Positions 1 to 9,887 are shown, numbered from the stretch's first letter. The stretch is 64,000 bases of DNA from Pseudomonas sp. CHM02 (GCF_000612585.1 NZ_JFCA01000003.1:1-64000), one strand, 5' to 3'. The notes: a model not told the origin generated them from the sequence alone. Made by a program: numbers and translations.

Positions 1-31
1 AACGTACCGCCGGTTTTTTTGTGCGCGACTA

Positions 32-1252
32 TTACGCCGGCTGTTCTTCCTTGCCCAGGCAAGCGGCCGCGGTGAACAGCACATCGGTGGATGAATTGAG
101 CGCGGTTTCCGCCGAATCCTGCAGCACGCCGATGATGAAACCTACCGCCACCACCTGCATGGCAATCTCGCTGGGGATGCCGAACAGGCTGCACGCCAGG
201 GGAATCAGCAGCAGCGAGCCGCCCGCCACACCGGAAGCACCGCAGGCACAGATGGCCGCGACCACACTGAGCAGCACTGCTGTCGGCAGGTCGACGGCGA
301 TGCCCAGGGTGTGCACGGCAGCCAGGGTCAGCACGGTGATGGTAATCGCGGCGCCTGCCATGTTGATGGTGGCACCGAGCGGAATCGACACCGAGTAGGT
401 GTCTTCATGCAGGCCAAGGCGTTTGCTCAGCGCCAGGTTGACCGGAATGTTCGCCGCCGAGCTGCGGGTGAAGAAGGCGGTGATCCCGCTTTCACGCAGG
501 CACATCAGTACCAGCGGATACGGATTGCGGCGCAGTTTCCAGAACACGATGGCGGGGTTGATCACCAGCGCCACGAACAGCATGCAGCCGATCAGCACCA
601 CCAGCAGGTGGGCGTAGCCGAGCAGGGCGCCGAAGCCGGAGGTGGCCAGGGTCGAGGCGACCAGGCCGAAAATACCCAGCGGCGCAAAGCGGATCACCAC
701 GCGCACGATCAGGGTCACGCCGTTGGACAGGTCTTCCAGCACCGCACGTGTGGTCGGCGCGGCGTGGCGAATGGCAATGCCCATGCCAATGGCCCACGCC
801 AGGATGCCAATGAAGTTGGCATTCATCAGCGCGCTGATCGGGTTGTCCACCACGCTCAGCAACAGGCTCTGCAACACTTCGCCGATGCCGCCGGGCGCGC
901 TGACTGCCGTGTCGTGGGTCACCAGCACCAGCGTGGAGGGGAACCACATACTGGCAACTACCGCCACCACGGCTGCGGCAAAGGTGCCCAGCAAATACAG
1001 GAACAGGATCGGTTTGATATGGGTTTCCTGGCCATGCTTATGGTTGGCAATGGATGCCATCACCAGCACAAACACCAGGATCGGCGCCACGGCCTTGAGC
1101 GCGGAAACAAATACCTTGCCGATAAACCCGGTGGAGCGTGCCACTTCGGGTAGCAGCAGGGCCAACAGGATGCCGGCGATCAGGCCGATGACGATTTGCG
1201 TGACCAGGCTGACGCGGGCCAGTCGTTGCAGAAGAGAAGGGGCAGCAGTCAT
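32..1252 (-). CDS. sstT: Serine/threonine:Na+ symporter SstT
   Basis: Inner-membrane sodium-coupled uptake of serine and threonine, dicarboxylate/amino acid:cation symporter family. The 406-residue product matches my recollection of E. coli SstT along its whole length, including the block [13 protein letters not shown], the hairpin region [12 protein letters not shown] and the C-terminal [18 protein letters not shown]. Multiple hydrophobic segments run throughout. I placed the start at the ATG at 1252 because SstT proteins begin near this point; an in-frame GTG six bases upstream (1258) is possible and sits closer to a weak GAG-containing ribosome site. It is transcribed alone, divergently from the MFS gene. 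Very confident of the family and symbol. Confidence 0.95.
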   Translation of the reverse strand: MTAAPSLLQRLARVSLVTQIVIGLIAGILLALLLPEVARSTGFIGKVFVSALKAVAPILVFVLVMASIANHKHGQETHIKPILFLYLLGTFAAAVVAVVASMWFPSTLVLVTHDTAVSAPGGIGEVLQSLLLSVVDNPISALMNANFIGILAWAIGMGIAIRHAAPTTRAVLEDLSNGVTLIVRVVIRFAPLGIFGLVASTLATSGFGALLGYAHLLVVLIGCMLFVALVINPAIVFWKLRRNPYPLVLMCLRESGITAFFTRSSAANIPVNLALSKRLGLHEDTYSVSIPLGATINMAGAAITITVLTLAAVHTLGIAVDLPTAVLLSVVAAICACGASGVAGGSLLLIPLACSLFGIPSEIAMQVVAVGFIIGVLQDSAETALNSSTDVLFTAAACLGKEEQPA

Positions 1253-1481
1253 AAACACTTGTCTCTAGTTTTTTTAGGGCGCAGCTACTGACTCAGAAAG
1301 GGCTGTAGGACGCGGATCGCGAAGTCTAGCATGCTGCGGGAAAAGTCCTTGGCGGTGCGGCATTGCGTCACCCATGTGCCCAAGCTTTTGCAAAATCCTG
1401 TTAAGATTCTGTCTTCTCACTTTTCCTATCCTTCAGCGAGCCCTTAGGGCTGTCGTTGATGTCGTCGTTTCTGGAGTTTTC

Positions 1482-2636
1482 ATGTTGTTTCCCATCCTGC
1501 TGCTGTCGGCCGCCGGCTTTACCGTGCTGACCACAGAATTCGTCATCGTCGGCCTGCTGCCGTCCATCGCCCGTGACCTGAACGTCAGCGTGTCCCAGGC
1601 CGGGCTGCTGGTGACCTTGTTCGCGTTTACCGTGGCGGCCTTTGGTCCGTTTCTCACGGCGTACTGTGCGCGTTTCCCACGCAAGCGGTTGTTTATCAGC
1701 ATCCTGATCATGTTCGGCGTGGCCAATACCGTGGCGGCGCTGGCCCCGAATATCTGGGTGATGGCGCTGGCGCGGTTGATCCCGGCCCTGGGCTTGCCGG
1801 TGTTCTGGGCCTTGGCCAGTGAAACGGCGGTGGACATCGTCGGCCCCGAATACGCCGGGCGCGCCATCGAAAAGATCGGCTTTGGTATCGTCTGCGCCAC
1901 GGTGTTCGGCATTCCGGTGGGCACGCTGATTTCCGATATGTTCGGCTGGCGCACAGCCTTTGCCATCCTCGCAGTCGTGGCGGTGGCCAAGGCTTTGCTG
2001 CTGTTTATCTACTTGCCGGTGACAAAACCGAAGAATGCTGAGGTGACGTTGCGCTCGCAGTTCAAGATCCTGCGCAACCCGCTGATGCAGGGCCATATCC
2101 TGCTGTCGATCCTGGTGTTCAGCGGCATGTTCACGGCCTACACCTACCTGGCGGACATCCTTGAACGCCTGGCCGGTTTCGACGGCACACTGGTGGGCTG
2201 GTGCCTGATGGGCTTCGGTGCGGTCGGGCTGATCGGCAACGCGCTGGGCGGGCGTGCGGTGGATCGCCACCCGTTGATCGCGTCCATGGTGTTCTGCGGT
2301 TTCATGATCGCCGGCATGGTCGCGCTGGTGCCGGCAATCCACTCCACCGTCGGCCTGGCGGCGGCGATGGCCGTGTGGGGCGTGACCCAGGCGGCGATGT
2401 TTCTGGTCAGCCATGTGCGCTTGATGAAGGCCGCGCCCCACGCCCCCGCGTTTGCCGCATCGCTGAATATCGCCGGGGCCAACCTGGGCATCGGCCTGGG
2501 CGCCATGGTCGGCGGCCATGTGATCGACACCTTCGGCCTGGGCAGCCTGGGCTTTGCGGCGTCCGGGTTTATCCTGGTGTCGATTCTGCTCGCGCTGTGG
2601 CTGATGACCGCCAAACCGGTGTCGACCTGTGCCTGA
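1482..2636 (+). CDS. MFS transporter (DHA1-like exporter)
   Basis: A 384-residue polytopic membrane protein of the major facilitator superfamily, likely a drug or metabolite proton antiporter. Around twelve hydrophobic segments are visible, and the N-terminal TEFVIVGLLP and the R-F-PRKRLF loop between helices 2 and 3 are typical of the AraJ/YdhP-like DHA1 branch. The ATG at 1482 is preceded by TCTGGAG at good spacing, so it is preferred over an upstream in-frame start at 1374 that would add a non-conserved leader. It stands alone; a REP-like repeat follows the stop. Substrate cannot be told from sequence. Confidence 0.85.
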   Translation: MLFPILLLSAAGFTVLTTEFVIVGLLPSIARDLNVSVSQAGLLVTLFAFTVAAFGPFLTAYCARFPRKRLFISILIMFGVANTVAALAPNIWVMALARLIPALGLPVFWALASETAVDIVGPEYAGRAIEKIGFGIVCATVFGIPVGTLISDMFGWRTAFAILAVVAVAKALLLFIYLPVTKPKNAEVTLRSQFKILRNPLMQGHILLSILVFSGMFTAYTYLADILERLAGFDGTLVGWCLMGFGAVGLIGNALGGRAVDRHPLIASMVFCGFMIAGMVALVPAIHSTVGLAAAMAVWGVTQAAMFLVSHVRLMKAAPHAPAFAASLNIAGANLGIGLGAMVGGHVIDTFGLGSLGFAASGFILVSILLALWLMTAKPVSTCA

Positions 2637-2640
2637 TTCA

Positions 2641-2748
2641 TGTAGGAGCGGGCTTTTTGTGGTGAGCAGGCTTGCCCTGCGCTGGGCCGCGAAGCAGCCC
2701 CTTGGGTCGGCGGTGAAACCGTCGGGGGACAAGCCCCACTCACCACAG
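2641..2748. repeat. REP-like palindromic repeat, GTGGTGAGC family
   Basis: Two inverted copies of a repeat with the core GTGGTGAGC..GGCTTG and the complement CTCACCACA. Related copies lie at 9895-10030, 23356-23492, 27926-27973 and 38349-38478. Such elements are common between Pseudomonas genes; this one lies between convergent genes. Confidence 0.8.
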
Positions 2749-2764
2749 CAAGCCCACGTTATGC

Positions 2765-3667
2765 TCAGGGCAGGGTGGTAAACAGCTCGCGTCGAGCGCC
2801 TTCGGTAATTGCGACGATGCCGGGGTGCTTGACCTTGCGCTCCACCGAGATCGCGTAGAACGACTCGGTCACGGCCACGGTCTGGCCAATCAGCGCCACG
2901 CCGTACTGGCGCACCACTTCATCGGCAATCACGCTGGGGGCGATAAAGATCCCGCTGCCGGATTGGCCAAACGCCTGCATCAAGGCGCTGTCATCGAACT
3001 CGCCGATGATCTTCGGCTGGATCTGCTGCTCGGCAAACCAGCGCTGCAAGCGGCTGCGCACGACGGTTTCCGCTCCCGGAATCAACAGCGGTGCGCCGTG
3101 CAGGCAGTGTGGGAAATCACCGCCGTAGGCGTCAGCCAGCGCCTGGGTGGCGAAAAAACTGATGCCACATTCCCCCAACTTCTGGCTATAGCCCTTGATG
3201 TCCAGGTGCGTGGGCATCGGGCTGTCGGAAATCACCAGGTCCAGACGCTGGATCGCCAGGTCGGCGAGCAGGCGTTCGAGTTTGTCTTCGCGGCAGGTGA
3301 TGCGGATCGGTTCACTCAATTCCATGGTCGGCGCGATCAGCCGGTAGACGATGGACTTGGGCACCACGTCCGCCACCCCGACGCGGAACAGGATCTGCTG
3401 TTCATCGGGCTGGGCGCGCAGCATGGCCTCCAGTTCATTGCCGGTCTGGAACATCTGCTCGGCGTAGGGCAGGGCCTGGCGGCCGGCTTCGGTCAGTTCC
3501 AGTTGGCGGCCGACGCGCTGAAACAGCGCAACGCCATAGGTTTCCTCCAGCAGGCTGATCTGCCCGCTGATGGTCTGGGGCGTGAGGTTGAGCTGCTCAC
3601 AGGCGCGCACGATGCTGCCGGTCTTGGCCACCACCCAGAAGTAATGCAGTTGTCGGTAATTGAGCAT
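2765..3667 (-). CDS. nhaR: LysR-family regulator, NhaR-like
   Basis: A 300-residue LysR-type transcriptional regulator. The N-terminal helix-turn-helix (NYRQLHYFWVV..GSI..A...L.LTPQTISGQI) and the effector domain with GECGISFFAT, LLIPGAETVVRSRL and EFDDSALMQAFG parallel E. coli NhaR, which activates the NhaA Na+/H+ antiporter gene in response to sodium. No antiporter gene is adjacent here, so the regulon is unknown and may differ. Start chosen at the ATG at 3667 (MLNYRQ); in-frame alternatives lie at 3676 and 3679. It is divergent from a small lipoprotein gene, and the spacer is AT-rich as expected for paired promoters. Confidence 0.8.
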   Translation of the reverse strand: MLNYRQLHYFWVVAKTGSIVRACEQLNLTPQTISGQISLLEETYGVALFQRVGRQLELTEAGRQALPYAEQMFQTGNELEAMLRAQPDEQQILFRVGVADVVPKSIVYRLIAPTMELSEPIRITCREDKLERLLADLAIQRLDLVISDSPMPTHLDIKGYSQKLGECGISFFATQALADAYGGDFPHCLHGAPLLIPGAETVVRSRLQRWFAEQQIQPKIIGEFDDSALMQAFGQSGSGIFIAPSVIADEVVRQYGVALIGQTVAVTESFYAISVERKVKHPGIVAITEGARRELFTTLP

Positions 3668-3801
3668 GGCTGCCATCACTTCGTAAAAATCGAAGTATAC
3701 GCGAGAAAAATACGAATTTTCCTGAACTGTTCACCTGCATAGAATGCCTCGCTATCGCGGGGCCACTATTTGGACCCAATGGTTCTAACGAGGAAGACAT
3801 C

Positions 3802-4053
3802 ATGAAACTCAATTCCCTGGGCACGGCAGCGTTGCTTGCGCTTTCATTGGTAGTGATCAGCGGTTGCGATCAGGTCGAAAAGAGCGCGCAACAGGTGCTG
3901 GGCAAGGCCACCGAGTCGGCCAAGCAAGCGATCGATGACACGCACAAGGCCGCCGAACAGGCCTTGAGTGAAGCGACAAACGGCCTGATCACCCCGCAGA
4001 AAAAGGATGACCAGGAAGAGAAAGAAGCAGAATCGAGCAGCAAAGAAGCCTAA
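3802..4053 (+). CDS. Small putative lipoprotein
   Basis: An 83-residue exported protein. A signal peptide ends in a lipobox (VVISGC, Cys at about residue 22), followed by a highly charged, Ala/Lys/Glu-rich helical segment with heptad-like spacing and an acidic-basic tail (KKDDQEEKEAESSSKEA). This is probably an outer-membrane-anchored, coiled-coil-like lipoprotein. No known domain recognised. An ACGAGGAAG ribosome site precedes the ATG. It is followed 41 bases later by the terC-like gene in the same orientation and could be co-transcribed with it. Confidence 0.75.
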   Translation: MKLNSLGTAALLALSLVVISGCDQVEKSAQQVLGKATESAKQAIDDTHKAAEQALSEATNGLITPQKKDDQEEKEAESSSKEA

Positions 4054-4094
4054 TGACCCGCACCTCATTTCCCGTACAACGTCAGGACTGACCT

Positions 4095-4841
4095 ATGGAT
4101 TACCTTTTACAACTGGCCGCCAGCCCCACCGCCTGGATTGCTTTGGCTACCCTGATCGTGATGGAGATCGTGCTGGGTATCGATAACCTGATCTTCATTT
4201 CGATCCTTACCAACAAATTGCCGGAGAAGCACCGGGCCAAGGCGCGGCGCATCGGTATCAGCATGGCGTTGGTATTGCGTCTGGGCCTGCTCAGCACCAT
4301 CGCCTTCATCGTGCAGCTCACGGCGCCGGTGTTCGAAGTATTCGGCCAGGCGTTTTCGTGGAAGGACATGATCCTGATCGCCGGTGGCCTGTTCCTGGTG
4401 TGGAAGGCAACCACCGAGATCCATCACAGCATGGACCCGGAGCCCGAAGAGAAGGCCAGCGTCGGCAATACGGTCGCCATCGGCTTCGCCGCGGCTATCG
4501 GGCAGATCCTGTTGCTTGACCTGGTGTTTTCCATCGATAGCATCATCACCGCGGTGGGCATGACCGAGCACTTGCCGATCATGATCATTGCCGTAGTGAC
4601 CTCGGTGATCGTGATGCTGGTGGCGGCCGAGCCGTTGGCCAAGTTCATCAACGACAACCCGACCGTGGTGATGCTGGCCCTGGGCTTCCTGATCATGATC
4701 GGTATGACATTGATCGCCGAAGGCTTCGGCGCCCATGTGCCTAAAGGCTACGTGTACGCGGCCATGGCGTTCTCGGCGGCGATCGAATGCTTGAACATTG
4801 CCCGCCGCAACCGCCACAAGCGTTTGCTTGATGCCCGGTAA
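4095..4841 (+). CDS. TerC family integral membrane protein
   Basis: A 248-residue polytopic membrane protein of the TerC family (tellurite resistance/metal ion export group). Characteristic family features visible are the two acidic membrane motifs [11 protein letters not shown] near residue 23 and [14 protein letters not shown] near residue 142, whose Asp residues are thought to bind metal. The size fits the short TerC/YgaP-like members without a CBS extension. A strong bidirectional terminator follows at 4856-4895. Physiological substrate is uncertain; manganese or other metal export is known for some relatives. Confidence 0.88.
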   Translation: MDYLLQLAASPTAWIALATLIVMEIVLGIDNLIFISILTNKLPEKHRAKARRIGISMALVLRLGLLSTIAFIVQLTAPVFEVFGQAFSWKDMILIAGGLFLVWKATTEIHHSMDPEPEEKASVGNTVAIGFAAAIGQILLLDLVFSIDSIITAVGMTEHLPIMIIAVVTSVIVMLVAAEPLAKFINDNPTVVMLALGFLIMIGMTLIAEGFGAHVPKGYVYAAMAFSAAIECLNIARRNRHKRLLDAR

Positions 4842-4855
4842 TAACCGCTGAAACC

Positions 4856-4895
4856 AAAAGGCCGGCTGCGCTTCCAGGAGCCCAGCCGGCCTTTT
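4856..4895. terminator. Bidirectional intrinsic terminator
   Basis: Perfect inverted repeat AAAAGGCCGGCTG (4856-4868) and CAGCCGGCCTTTT (4883-4895), so a T-run follows the stem on both strands. It lies between the convergent terC-like gene and histidine phosphatase gene and should serve both. Confidence 0.9.
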
Positions 4896-4899
4896 GCTG

Positions 4900-5601
4900 T
4901 CAGGATTCTGCGCTCACCTGCGTCGGATCCGGGCACGTCTCATCGCCGTTGTTCAAGCCCTGCTTGTAGTTGCGACTCAGCAGCGAAGCCTTGCCGTTGT
5001 GCCAGGTCAGCGTCAGCACATACAGCGTGTCGTAGTCGCTGCCCGACCAGTCGTCGGTGATGGTGTGCTTTTCGCCCGACGCTTCGCTGGCTACCTTGTT
5101 GATCAACTCCGGCAGGTAGCCGTGGGACCAGGCGGTGTAGATAGTGGCGTTGTGGTACTTGTCTTCCACCAGTTCGTCGGCGAGGGCGCTGGTGTCATTC
5201 GCGGAAAACTTGATGTTCACCGGCAGGCCCAGCTTGATCGCGCTGGGACTGATGGTCATCAGCGGTCGAATATAGCTGTAGGAATTGTCCAGCTCGCCTT
5301 CTTCCACATTGCGTGTCGGGTTGGCGGCAAAGACAAAATCGGCCTTGCCGAATTTTTCCGGCAATACCGTGGCCAGGTTCATTGCCCGGTTGAGGCCCTG
5401 GCAATTGAGTTGCCCCAGGCCGCCGGCGGGTTTTTCACCGTGGCGCAGGAATACGAGGGTTTGCACGCCGTCCACTTGTTCGGCGCTGCTGATACGCGAC
5501 TCCAGGGTCAGCCCGAGAGCGCCGCCGACTAATAACAGCGGCAACATGATGTATGAATATCGTTTCAGGCGCAGCGCAAGGCACAAAGGCTTGATTGTCA
5601 T
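4900..5601 (-). CDS. Exported/membrane-anchored histidine phosphatase family protein
   Basis: A 233-residue protein with an N-terminal hydrophobic segment (about residues 17-33) followed by a histidine phosphatase-like domain. The RHG motif is present as FLRHGEKPAGG (about residue 52), supplying the phospho-accepting histidine. A second histidine follows in TAWSHGYLPEL (about residue 162), in the place where these enzymes carry the partner histidine. It most likely acts in the periplasm or is tethered to the inner membrane. Substrate unknown. The ribosome site is weak (ACACCCA before the ATG), so the start is less certain. It is transcribed alone, ending at the shared terminator. Confidence 0.75.
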   Translation of the reverse strand: MTIKPLCLALRLKRYSYIMLPLLLVGGALGLTLESRISSAEQVDGVQTLVFLRHGEKPAGGLGQLNCQGLNRAMNLATVLPEKFGKADFVFAANPTRNVEEGELDNSYSYIRPLMTISPSAIKLGLPVNIKFSANDTSALADELVEDKYHNATIYTAWSHGYLPELINKVASEASGEKHTITDDWSGSDYDTLYVLTLTWHNGKASLLSRNYKQGLNNGDETCPDPTQVSAES

Positions 5602-5873
5602 TGGGTGTCGAGTCTTCAGTGCATCGGATTAAGGCGGACAAGCCCGGCCCCAGTGACGCATCCGGCGTCCTGCGGTGTTCCCTGTCGATAGCGCGAGGTG
5701 CCTCCATTCACCGTACGAGCGCACTTGAGAGTGCCAGTGGGCGTATTGGTTCGCCCACGCGGGACAATAGCCGGTCGATGTTGCGTATTGATGACCCATG
5801 CAGGACGCCTTGGGGATGACTATCATGGGGGCTTTCCGAGCTTAACGGCGCATGCTGCCTCGAGGACTTCCCA

Positions 5874-6572
5874 ATGAACCCACTCGCCGCTTTCCCGATC
5901 AACAGCAAATGGCCGGCTCAACATCCCGAGCGTCTGCAGCTCTACTCGCTGCCCACGCCCAACGGGGTGAAAGTGTCGATCATGCTCGAAGAGCTGGGGC
6001 TGCCCTATGAGGCGCACAAGGTCAGCTTCGAGACCCAGGACCAGTTGTCCCCCGAGTTCCTGTCCCTGAACCCCAACAACAAGATCCCCGCGATCATCGA
6101 CCCCAATGGCCCCAGCGGCCTGCCGCTGGCGTTGTTCGAGTCGGGCGCGATCCTGATTTACCTGGCGGAGAAAACCAGCCAGCTACTCTCCGAAGACCCG
6201 GCTACTCGCTATGAAACCCTCCAGTGGCTGATGTTCCAGATGGGCGGCATCGGCCCGATGTTTGGCCAACTGGGGTTCTTCAACAAGTTCGCCGGCAAGG
6301 CCTATGAGGACAAGCGTCCCCGCGACCGCTACGCCGCCGAGTCCCGACGCTTGCTGGACGTGCTGGAAAAACGCCTGCTGGGCCGTACCTGGATCATGGG
6401 TGACGAGTACAGCATCGCCGACATCGCGACCTTCCCGTGGATTCGCAACCTGATCGGCTTCTACGAGTCCGGTGACCTGGTGGGCATCGCCGACTTCCCC
6501 AACGTACTGCGCGCACTGGACGGCTTTGTGGCTCGGCCAGCGGTGATCCGTGGCCTTAATATTCCGGGTTGA
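5874..6572 (+). CDS. Glutathione S-transferase family protein
   Basis: A 232-residue cytosolic GST. The thioredoxin-like N-domain (LYSLPTPNGVKVSIMLEELGLPYE) carries the cis-proline segment NNKIPAI and the glutathione gamma-Glu binding ESGAI motif; an all-helical C-domain follows with the capping motif IADIATFPW. The TPNG start of the N-domain resembles the YfcG/YghU-type (nu class) bacterial GSTs, which reduce disulphides. A GAGGACTTCCCA ribosome site precedes the ATG. The stop is three bases before the downstream PhzF-like gene, so the two probably form an operon. Confidence 0.88.
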   Translation: MNPLAAFPINSKWPAQHPERLQLYSLPTPNGVKVSIMLEELGLPYEAHKVSFETQDQLSPEFLSLNPNNKIPAIIDPNGPSGLPLALFESGAILIYLAEKTSQLLSEDPATRYETLQWLMFQMGGIGPMFGQLGFFNKFAGKAYEDKRPRDRYAAESRRLLDVLEKRLLGRTWIMGDEYSIADIATFPWIRNLIGFYESGDLVGIADFPNVLRALDGFVARPAVIRGLNIPG

Positions 6573-6575
6573 GAC

Positions 6576-7418
6576 ATGCCGACTTTCGATTTCAAACAGC
6601 TGGACGTATTCAGCCGCGTTTCGCTCAAAGGCAACCCGCTGGCGGTGGTGTTCGGTGCCGACAGCCTGAGCGACCAGCAGATGGCGGATTTCGCCAACTG
6701 GACCAACCTCAGCGAAACCACGTTCTTGCTGACACCCCGCGATCCCAGGGCTGACTACCGGGTGCGCATTTTCACCACCTTGAAGGAACTGCCGTTCGCC
6801 GGGCACCCGACACTGGGCAGTTGCCACGCGTGGCTGCAGGCCGGTGGCATTCCAAAAGGCGAGGAGATCATCCAGGAGTGCGAAATCGGCCTGGTACGTA
6901 TCCGTCGTCAAGGCGATGAACTGGCGTTCATCGCGCCGCCGCTATTGCGCTCCGGGCCGGTGGAGGCGTCCGTGATAGAACGCGTGCGCCTGGCGTTGGG
7001 TTTGGCGCCTGAAGCGATTGTGCGCAGCCAGTGGGTCGACAACGGTGCGGGCTGGCTGGCAGTGATGCTGGCCGAGCGTAACCAGGTGCTGGAACTGCAG
7101 CCGGATTACTCGCAATTGCTCGGGCTGGCCGTGGGCGTGATCGCCCCGTGTGATCCTGACTGCGACGACGTGGACACTCAATTTGAAGTGCGTGCCTTTA
7201 TCGCTGGCGACGGCGCACAGGAAGACCCGGCCACCGGCAGCTTGAACGCCGGGCTCGCGCAATGGTTGCTCAGCGAAGGCCTGGCGCCGGAGCGCTATGG
7301 CGTCAGCCAGGGCACGGCCATCGGGCGTGCAGGCCGGATTCACGTGGAGCGCCAGGGCGATGAAATCTGGGTCGGTGGCGCCGTCGCGGTGTGCATCGAC
7401 GGGCGTGTGCAGCTCTAG
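6576..7418 (+). CDS. PhzF family isomerase/epimerase-like protein
   Basis: A 280-residue member of the PhzF family (diaminopimelate epimerase fold). Visible signatures are the N-terminal VFSRVSLKGNPLAVVFG, the catalytic glutamate in NLSETTFLL (about residue 46), ELPFAGHPTLGS and the C-terminal EDPATGSLNAGLA. Despite the family name these are usually not phenazine genes; no phenazine cluster is present. The substrate is unknown. It follows the GST gene by only three bases. A second PhzF-like gene in the window (36280) lies in a different context. Confidence 0.85.
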   Translation: MPTFDFKQLDVFSRVSLKGNPLAVVFGADSLSDQQMADFANWTNLSETTFLLTPRDPRADYRVRIFTTLKELPFAGHPTLGSCHAWLQAGGIPKGEEIIQECEIGLVRIRRQGDELAFIAPPLLRSGPVEASVIERVRLALGLAPEAIVRSQWVDNGAGWLAVMLAERNQVLELQPDYSQLLGLAVGVIAPCDPDCDDVDTQFEVRAFIAGDGAQEDPATGSLNAGLAQWLLSEGLAPERYGVSQGTAIGRAGRIHVERQGDEIWVGGAVAVCIDGRVQL

Positions 7419-7537
7419 ATCAATAAATTGTTACGGCCCACGCAATACACTGTTGGCCCCTTGGCGTTTGTGCTGCGGGGCCCCGGGGGCATAAGCTTTC
7501 GCCCCAAAGTTTTCTGCCATTTTCTTTCAGGACCGCC

Positions 7538-8512
7538 ATGACCAGCCAGTTCCCCCAAGCCCGTCCACGCCGCCTGCGCCGCTCCCCGGAGCTGCGTGGC
7601 TTGTTCCAGGAAAGCGAATTCACCCTCAACGACCTGGTGCTGCCAATCTTCGTCGAAGAAGAAATCGACGACTTCGTGCCGATCACCAGCATGCCGGGCG
7701 TGGTGCGTATCCCCGAGAAAAAACTGGCCGGCGAGATCGAGCGCTACGCCCGTGCCGGTATCAAGTCGGTGATGACCTTTGGCGTGTCCCACCACCTGGA
7801 CGCCAGCGGCAGTGACACCTGGAAAGAGCGCGGCCTGGTCTCGCGCATGTCCTCGATCATCAAGGACGCCGTGCCTGAGATGATCGTGATGTCCGACACC
7901 TGCTTCTGCGAATACACCGACCACGGCCACTGCGGCGTAATGCACGGCGCCCATGTCGACAACGATGCGACGCTGGTCAACCTCGGCAAGCAAGCCGTGG
8001 CGGCCGCCCGCGCCGGTGCCGACGTCATCGCCCCTTCGGCGGCGATGGACGGCCAGGTCCAGGCGATTCGACGCGCCCTGGATGATGCCGGCTTTACCCA
8101 TATCCCGATCATGGCGTATTCGACCAAATTCGCCTCGGCCCTCTACGGCCCGTTCCGCGAAGCCGGCGGCAGCGCACTCAAGGGCGACCGCAAAAGCTAT
8201 CAGATGAACCCGATGAACCGCCGCGAAGCCGTGCGCGAATCGCTGCTGGACGAGCAGGAGGGCGCGGATGCGCTGATGGTCAAGCCGGCCGGTGCCTACC
8301 TCGACATTATCCGCGACATCCGCGAAGCCTCGCGCTTGCCGGTGGCGGCGTATCAGGTGAGCGGCGAGTACGCGATGATCAAGTTCGGCGCCCAGGCCGG
8401 TGCGATTGATGAGGGCCGTGTGGTGCGTGAGACGTTGGGCTCGATCAAGCGCGCGGGTGCGGATTTGATCTTCACTTACTTCGCGATGGATTTGGCATTG
8501 GCCGGCATCTAA
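7538..8512 (+). CDS. hemB: Delta-aminolevulinic acid dehydratase (porphobilinogen synthase), zinc type
   Basis: Condenses two 5-aminolevulinate molecules to porphobilinogen in haem and tetrapyrrole synthesis. The 324-residue product is full length, with the Schiff-base lysine in [14 protein letters not shown] and the lysine in [15 protein letters not shown]. It carries the zinc-site cysteines [12 protein letters not shown] (about residues 128-139), as in E. coli HemB. From memory, the main P. aeruginosa HemB lacks these cysteines and is magnesium-dependent, so this may be a paralogue rather than the sole copy. The ribosome site TTTCAGGACC precedes the ATG. No obvious Zur-like AT-rich palindrome is visible upstream. 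A REP pair follows the stop. Confidence 0.93.
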   Translation: MTSQFPQARPRRLRRSPELRGLFQESEFTLNDLVLPIFVEEEIDDFVPITSMPGVVRIPEKKLAGEIERYARAGIKSVMTFGVSHHLDASGSDTWKERGLVSRMSSIIKDAVPEMIVMSDTCFCEYTDHGHCGVMHGAHVDNDATLVNLGKQAVAAARAGADVIAPSAAMDGQVQAIRRALDDAGFTHIPIMAYSTKFASALYGPFREAGGSALKGDRKSYQMNPMNRREAVRESLLDEQEGADALMVKPAGAYLDIIRDIREASRLPVAAYQVSGEYAMIKFGAQAGAIDEGRVVRETLGSIKRAGADLIFTYFAMDLALAGI

Positions 8513-8524
8513 ACGTACCTCCAC

Positions 8525-8610
8525 TGTAGGCGCTGGCTTGCCGGCGATAGCATCACCTCGGTGTTACTGAAAGACCGAGGCGCCTGTATCGCCGGCAAGC
8601 CAGCTCCTAC
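8525..8610. repeat. REP pair, GGCTTGCCGGCGATA family
   Basis: Inverted pair of a Pseudomonas REP sequence: TGGCTTGCCGGCGATA on one side and TATCGCCGGCAAGCCA on the other, bounded by TGTAGG and CTCCTAC. Same family at 15152-15236, 16145-16233 and 21493-21577, with a partial copy at 43464-43490. Confidence 0.85.
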
Positions 8611-8801
8611 GGTTTTGTATGGTGTCAGCGCTGTGTGAACGCCAGGTTCAATTCCTACCCCGCAAAGGTTGCCGCAAAGCTGCGGCGCAACCCATTCTGC
8701 GTTTTGCGGGTCACTGGCGAGCGCACAAGGTAGGCGAACCCTGGTTAGACTTACCGGTCGATATCTGCAATGCCCGGCCCGTCGTCATCCAAGGAAGCCC
8801 C

Positions 8802-9887
8802 ATGTATTCAAGCCGCCTGATCCTGTGCCTTGCCACTTTGCTGGTGCTGGCCGGTTGCTCTACCACGCGCAACCCGCAACAGCCGGCGCGTAGCGAGACC
8901 GAGGTGAAGGCGCAGATCGTGCGCCTGTTGCCGGCCAAGGTCGCCGACCGCAACGGCTGGGCCCAGGACATCTACGCCGCCTTCGACGCCCAGAAAATCT
9001 ATCCCAGCACGGAAAACATCTGCGCCGTGCTGGCGGTCACCGAGCAGGAGTCCACCTACCAGGTCGACCCGCCCGTGCCGAACATGGGCAAGATCGCCCA
9101 GGACGAGATCCTGCGTCGCGCCGCCAAGGTCCATGTGCCGGCCTTTGTCGTACGCAGCGCACTGCAACTGCGCTCGCCCAACGGCAAGACCTACGCCGAC
9201 CGTCTGAGCACTGCCCGCACCGAGCGGGACCTGAGCGGCATCTTCGATGACTTCATCAGCGTTGTGCCCCTGGGCAATACGTTGTTTGGTGGTTTCAACC
9301 CGGTGCACACCGCCGGTCCGATGCAGGTGAGCATCGACTTTGCGCAGAAACAGGCGCGCGGTTATCCCTACACGGTGGATGGCAGCATTCGCCGAGAAGT
9401 CTTTACCCGCCGTGGCGGCATGTACTTTGGCATCGCGCATTTGCTTGGTTACCCGGTGAACTATGACCAGCCGTTGTACCGCTTCGCGGATTTCAATGCC
9501 GGTTGGTACGCCAGCCGCAATGCCGCGTTCCAGGCCGCCGTCAGCCGCGCCTCCGGCACCGAGTTGGCGCTGGATGGGGACTTGATTCGCTACGGTTCAT
9601 TGCTGCCCGGCACCACCGAGCTGGCGGTGCGTTCATTGGGCGCCAAGCTGGACATGCGCAACCCCAGCATCCGCAGCCAGTTGGAGCAGGGCGAGCAACT
9701 GGATTTCGAGGACACCACGCTCTACAAGCGCGTGTTCGCCTTGGCCGACAAGGCCGCAGGTAAGCCGATGCCACGGGCTATCCTGCCGGGCATCGTGCTC
9801 AAGAGCCCCAAGATCACCCGCAACCTCACCACGGCCTGGTTCGCCAAGCGGGTCGACGAGCGCTATCAGCGCTGCCTGAAGCGCTGA
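8802..9887 (+). CDS. DUF1615 family lipoprotein
   Basis: A 361-residue exported lipoprotein: signal peptide with lipobox (LLVLAGC, Cys at about residue 19), then a long domain matching the DUF1615 family as I recall it. A lysozyme-like stretch is visible (ICAVLAVTEQESTYQVDPPVPNM), reminiscent of the glutamate region of soluble lytic transglycosylases, so peptidoglycan cleavage is conceivable but not shown. The start at 8802 is chosen because it is preceded by CCAAGGAAG and opens the signal peptide; an upstream in-frame start at 8619 would bury the signal sequence. It is monocistronic between repeats. Confidence 0.8.
   Translation: MYSSRLILCLATLLVLAGCSTTRNPQQPARSETEVKAQIVRLLPAKVADRNGWAQDIYAAFDAQKIYPSTENICAVLAVTEQESTYQVDPPVPNMGKIAQDEILRRAAKVHVPAFVVRSALQLRSPNGKTYADRLSTARTERDLSGIFDDFISVVPLGNTLFGGFNPVHTAGPMQVSIDFAQKQARGYPYTVDGSIRREVFTRRGGMYFGIAHLLGYPVNYDQPLYRFADFNAGWYASRNAAFQAAVSRASGTELALDGDLIRYGSLLPGTTELAVRSLGAKLDMRNPSIRSQLEQGEQLDFEDTTLYKRVFALADKAAGKPMPRAILPGIVLKSPKITRNLTTAWFAKRVDERYQRCLKR

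Noticed and set aside
1401..2732. 443-codon minus-strand frame opposite the MFS gene
   Set aside because: Low-complexity His/Arg/Gln-rich translation, no ribosome site, wholly antisense to a real transporter gene.
8525..8610. Regular palindromes considered as a CRISPR array
   Set aside because: Only two inverted copies per site with no equal spacers; they are REP pairs.
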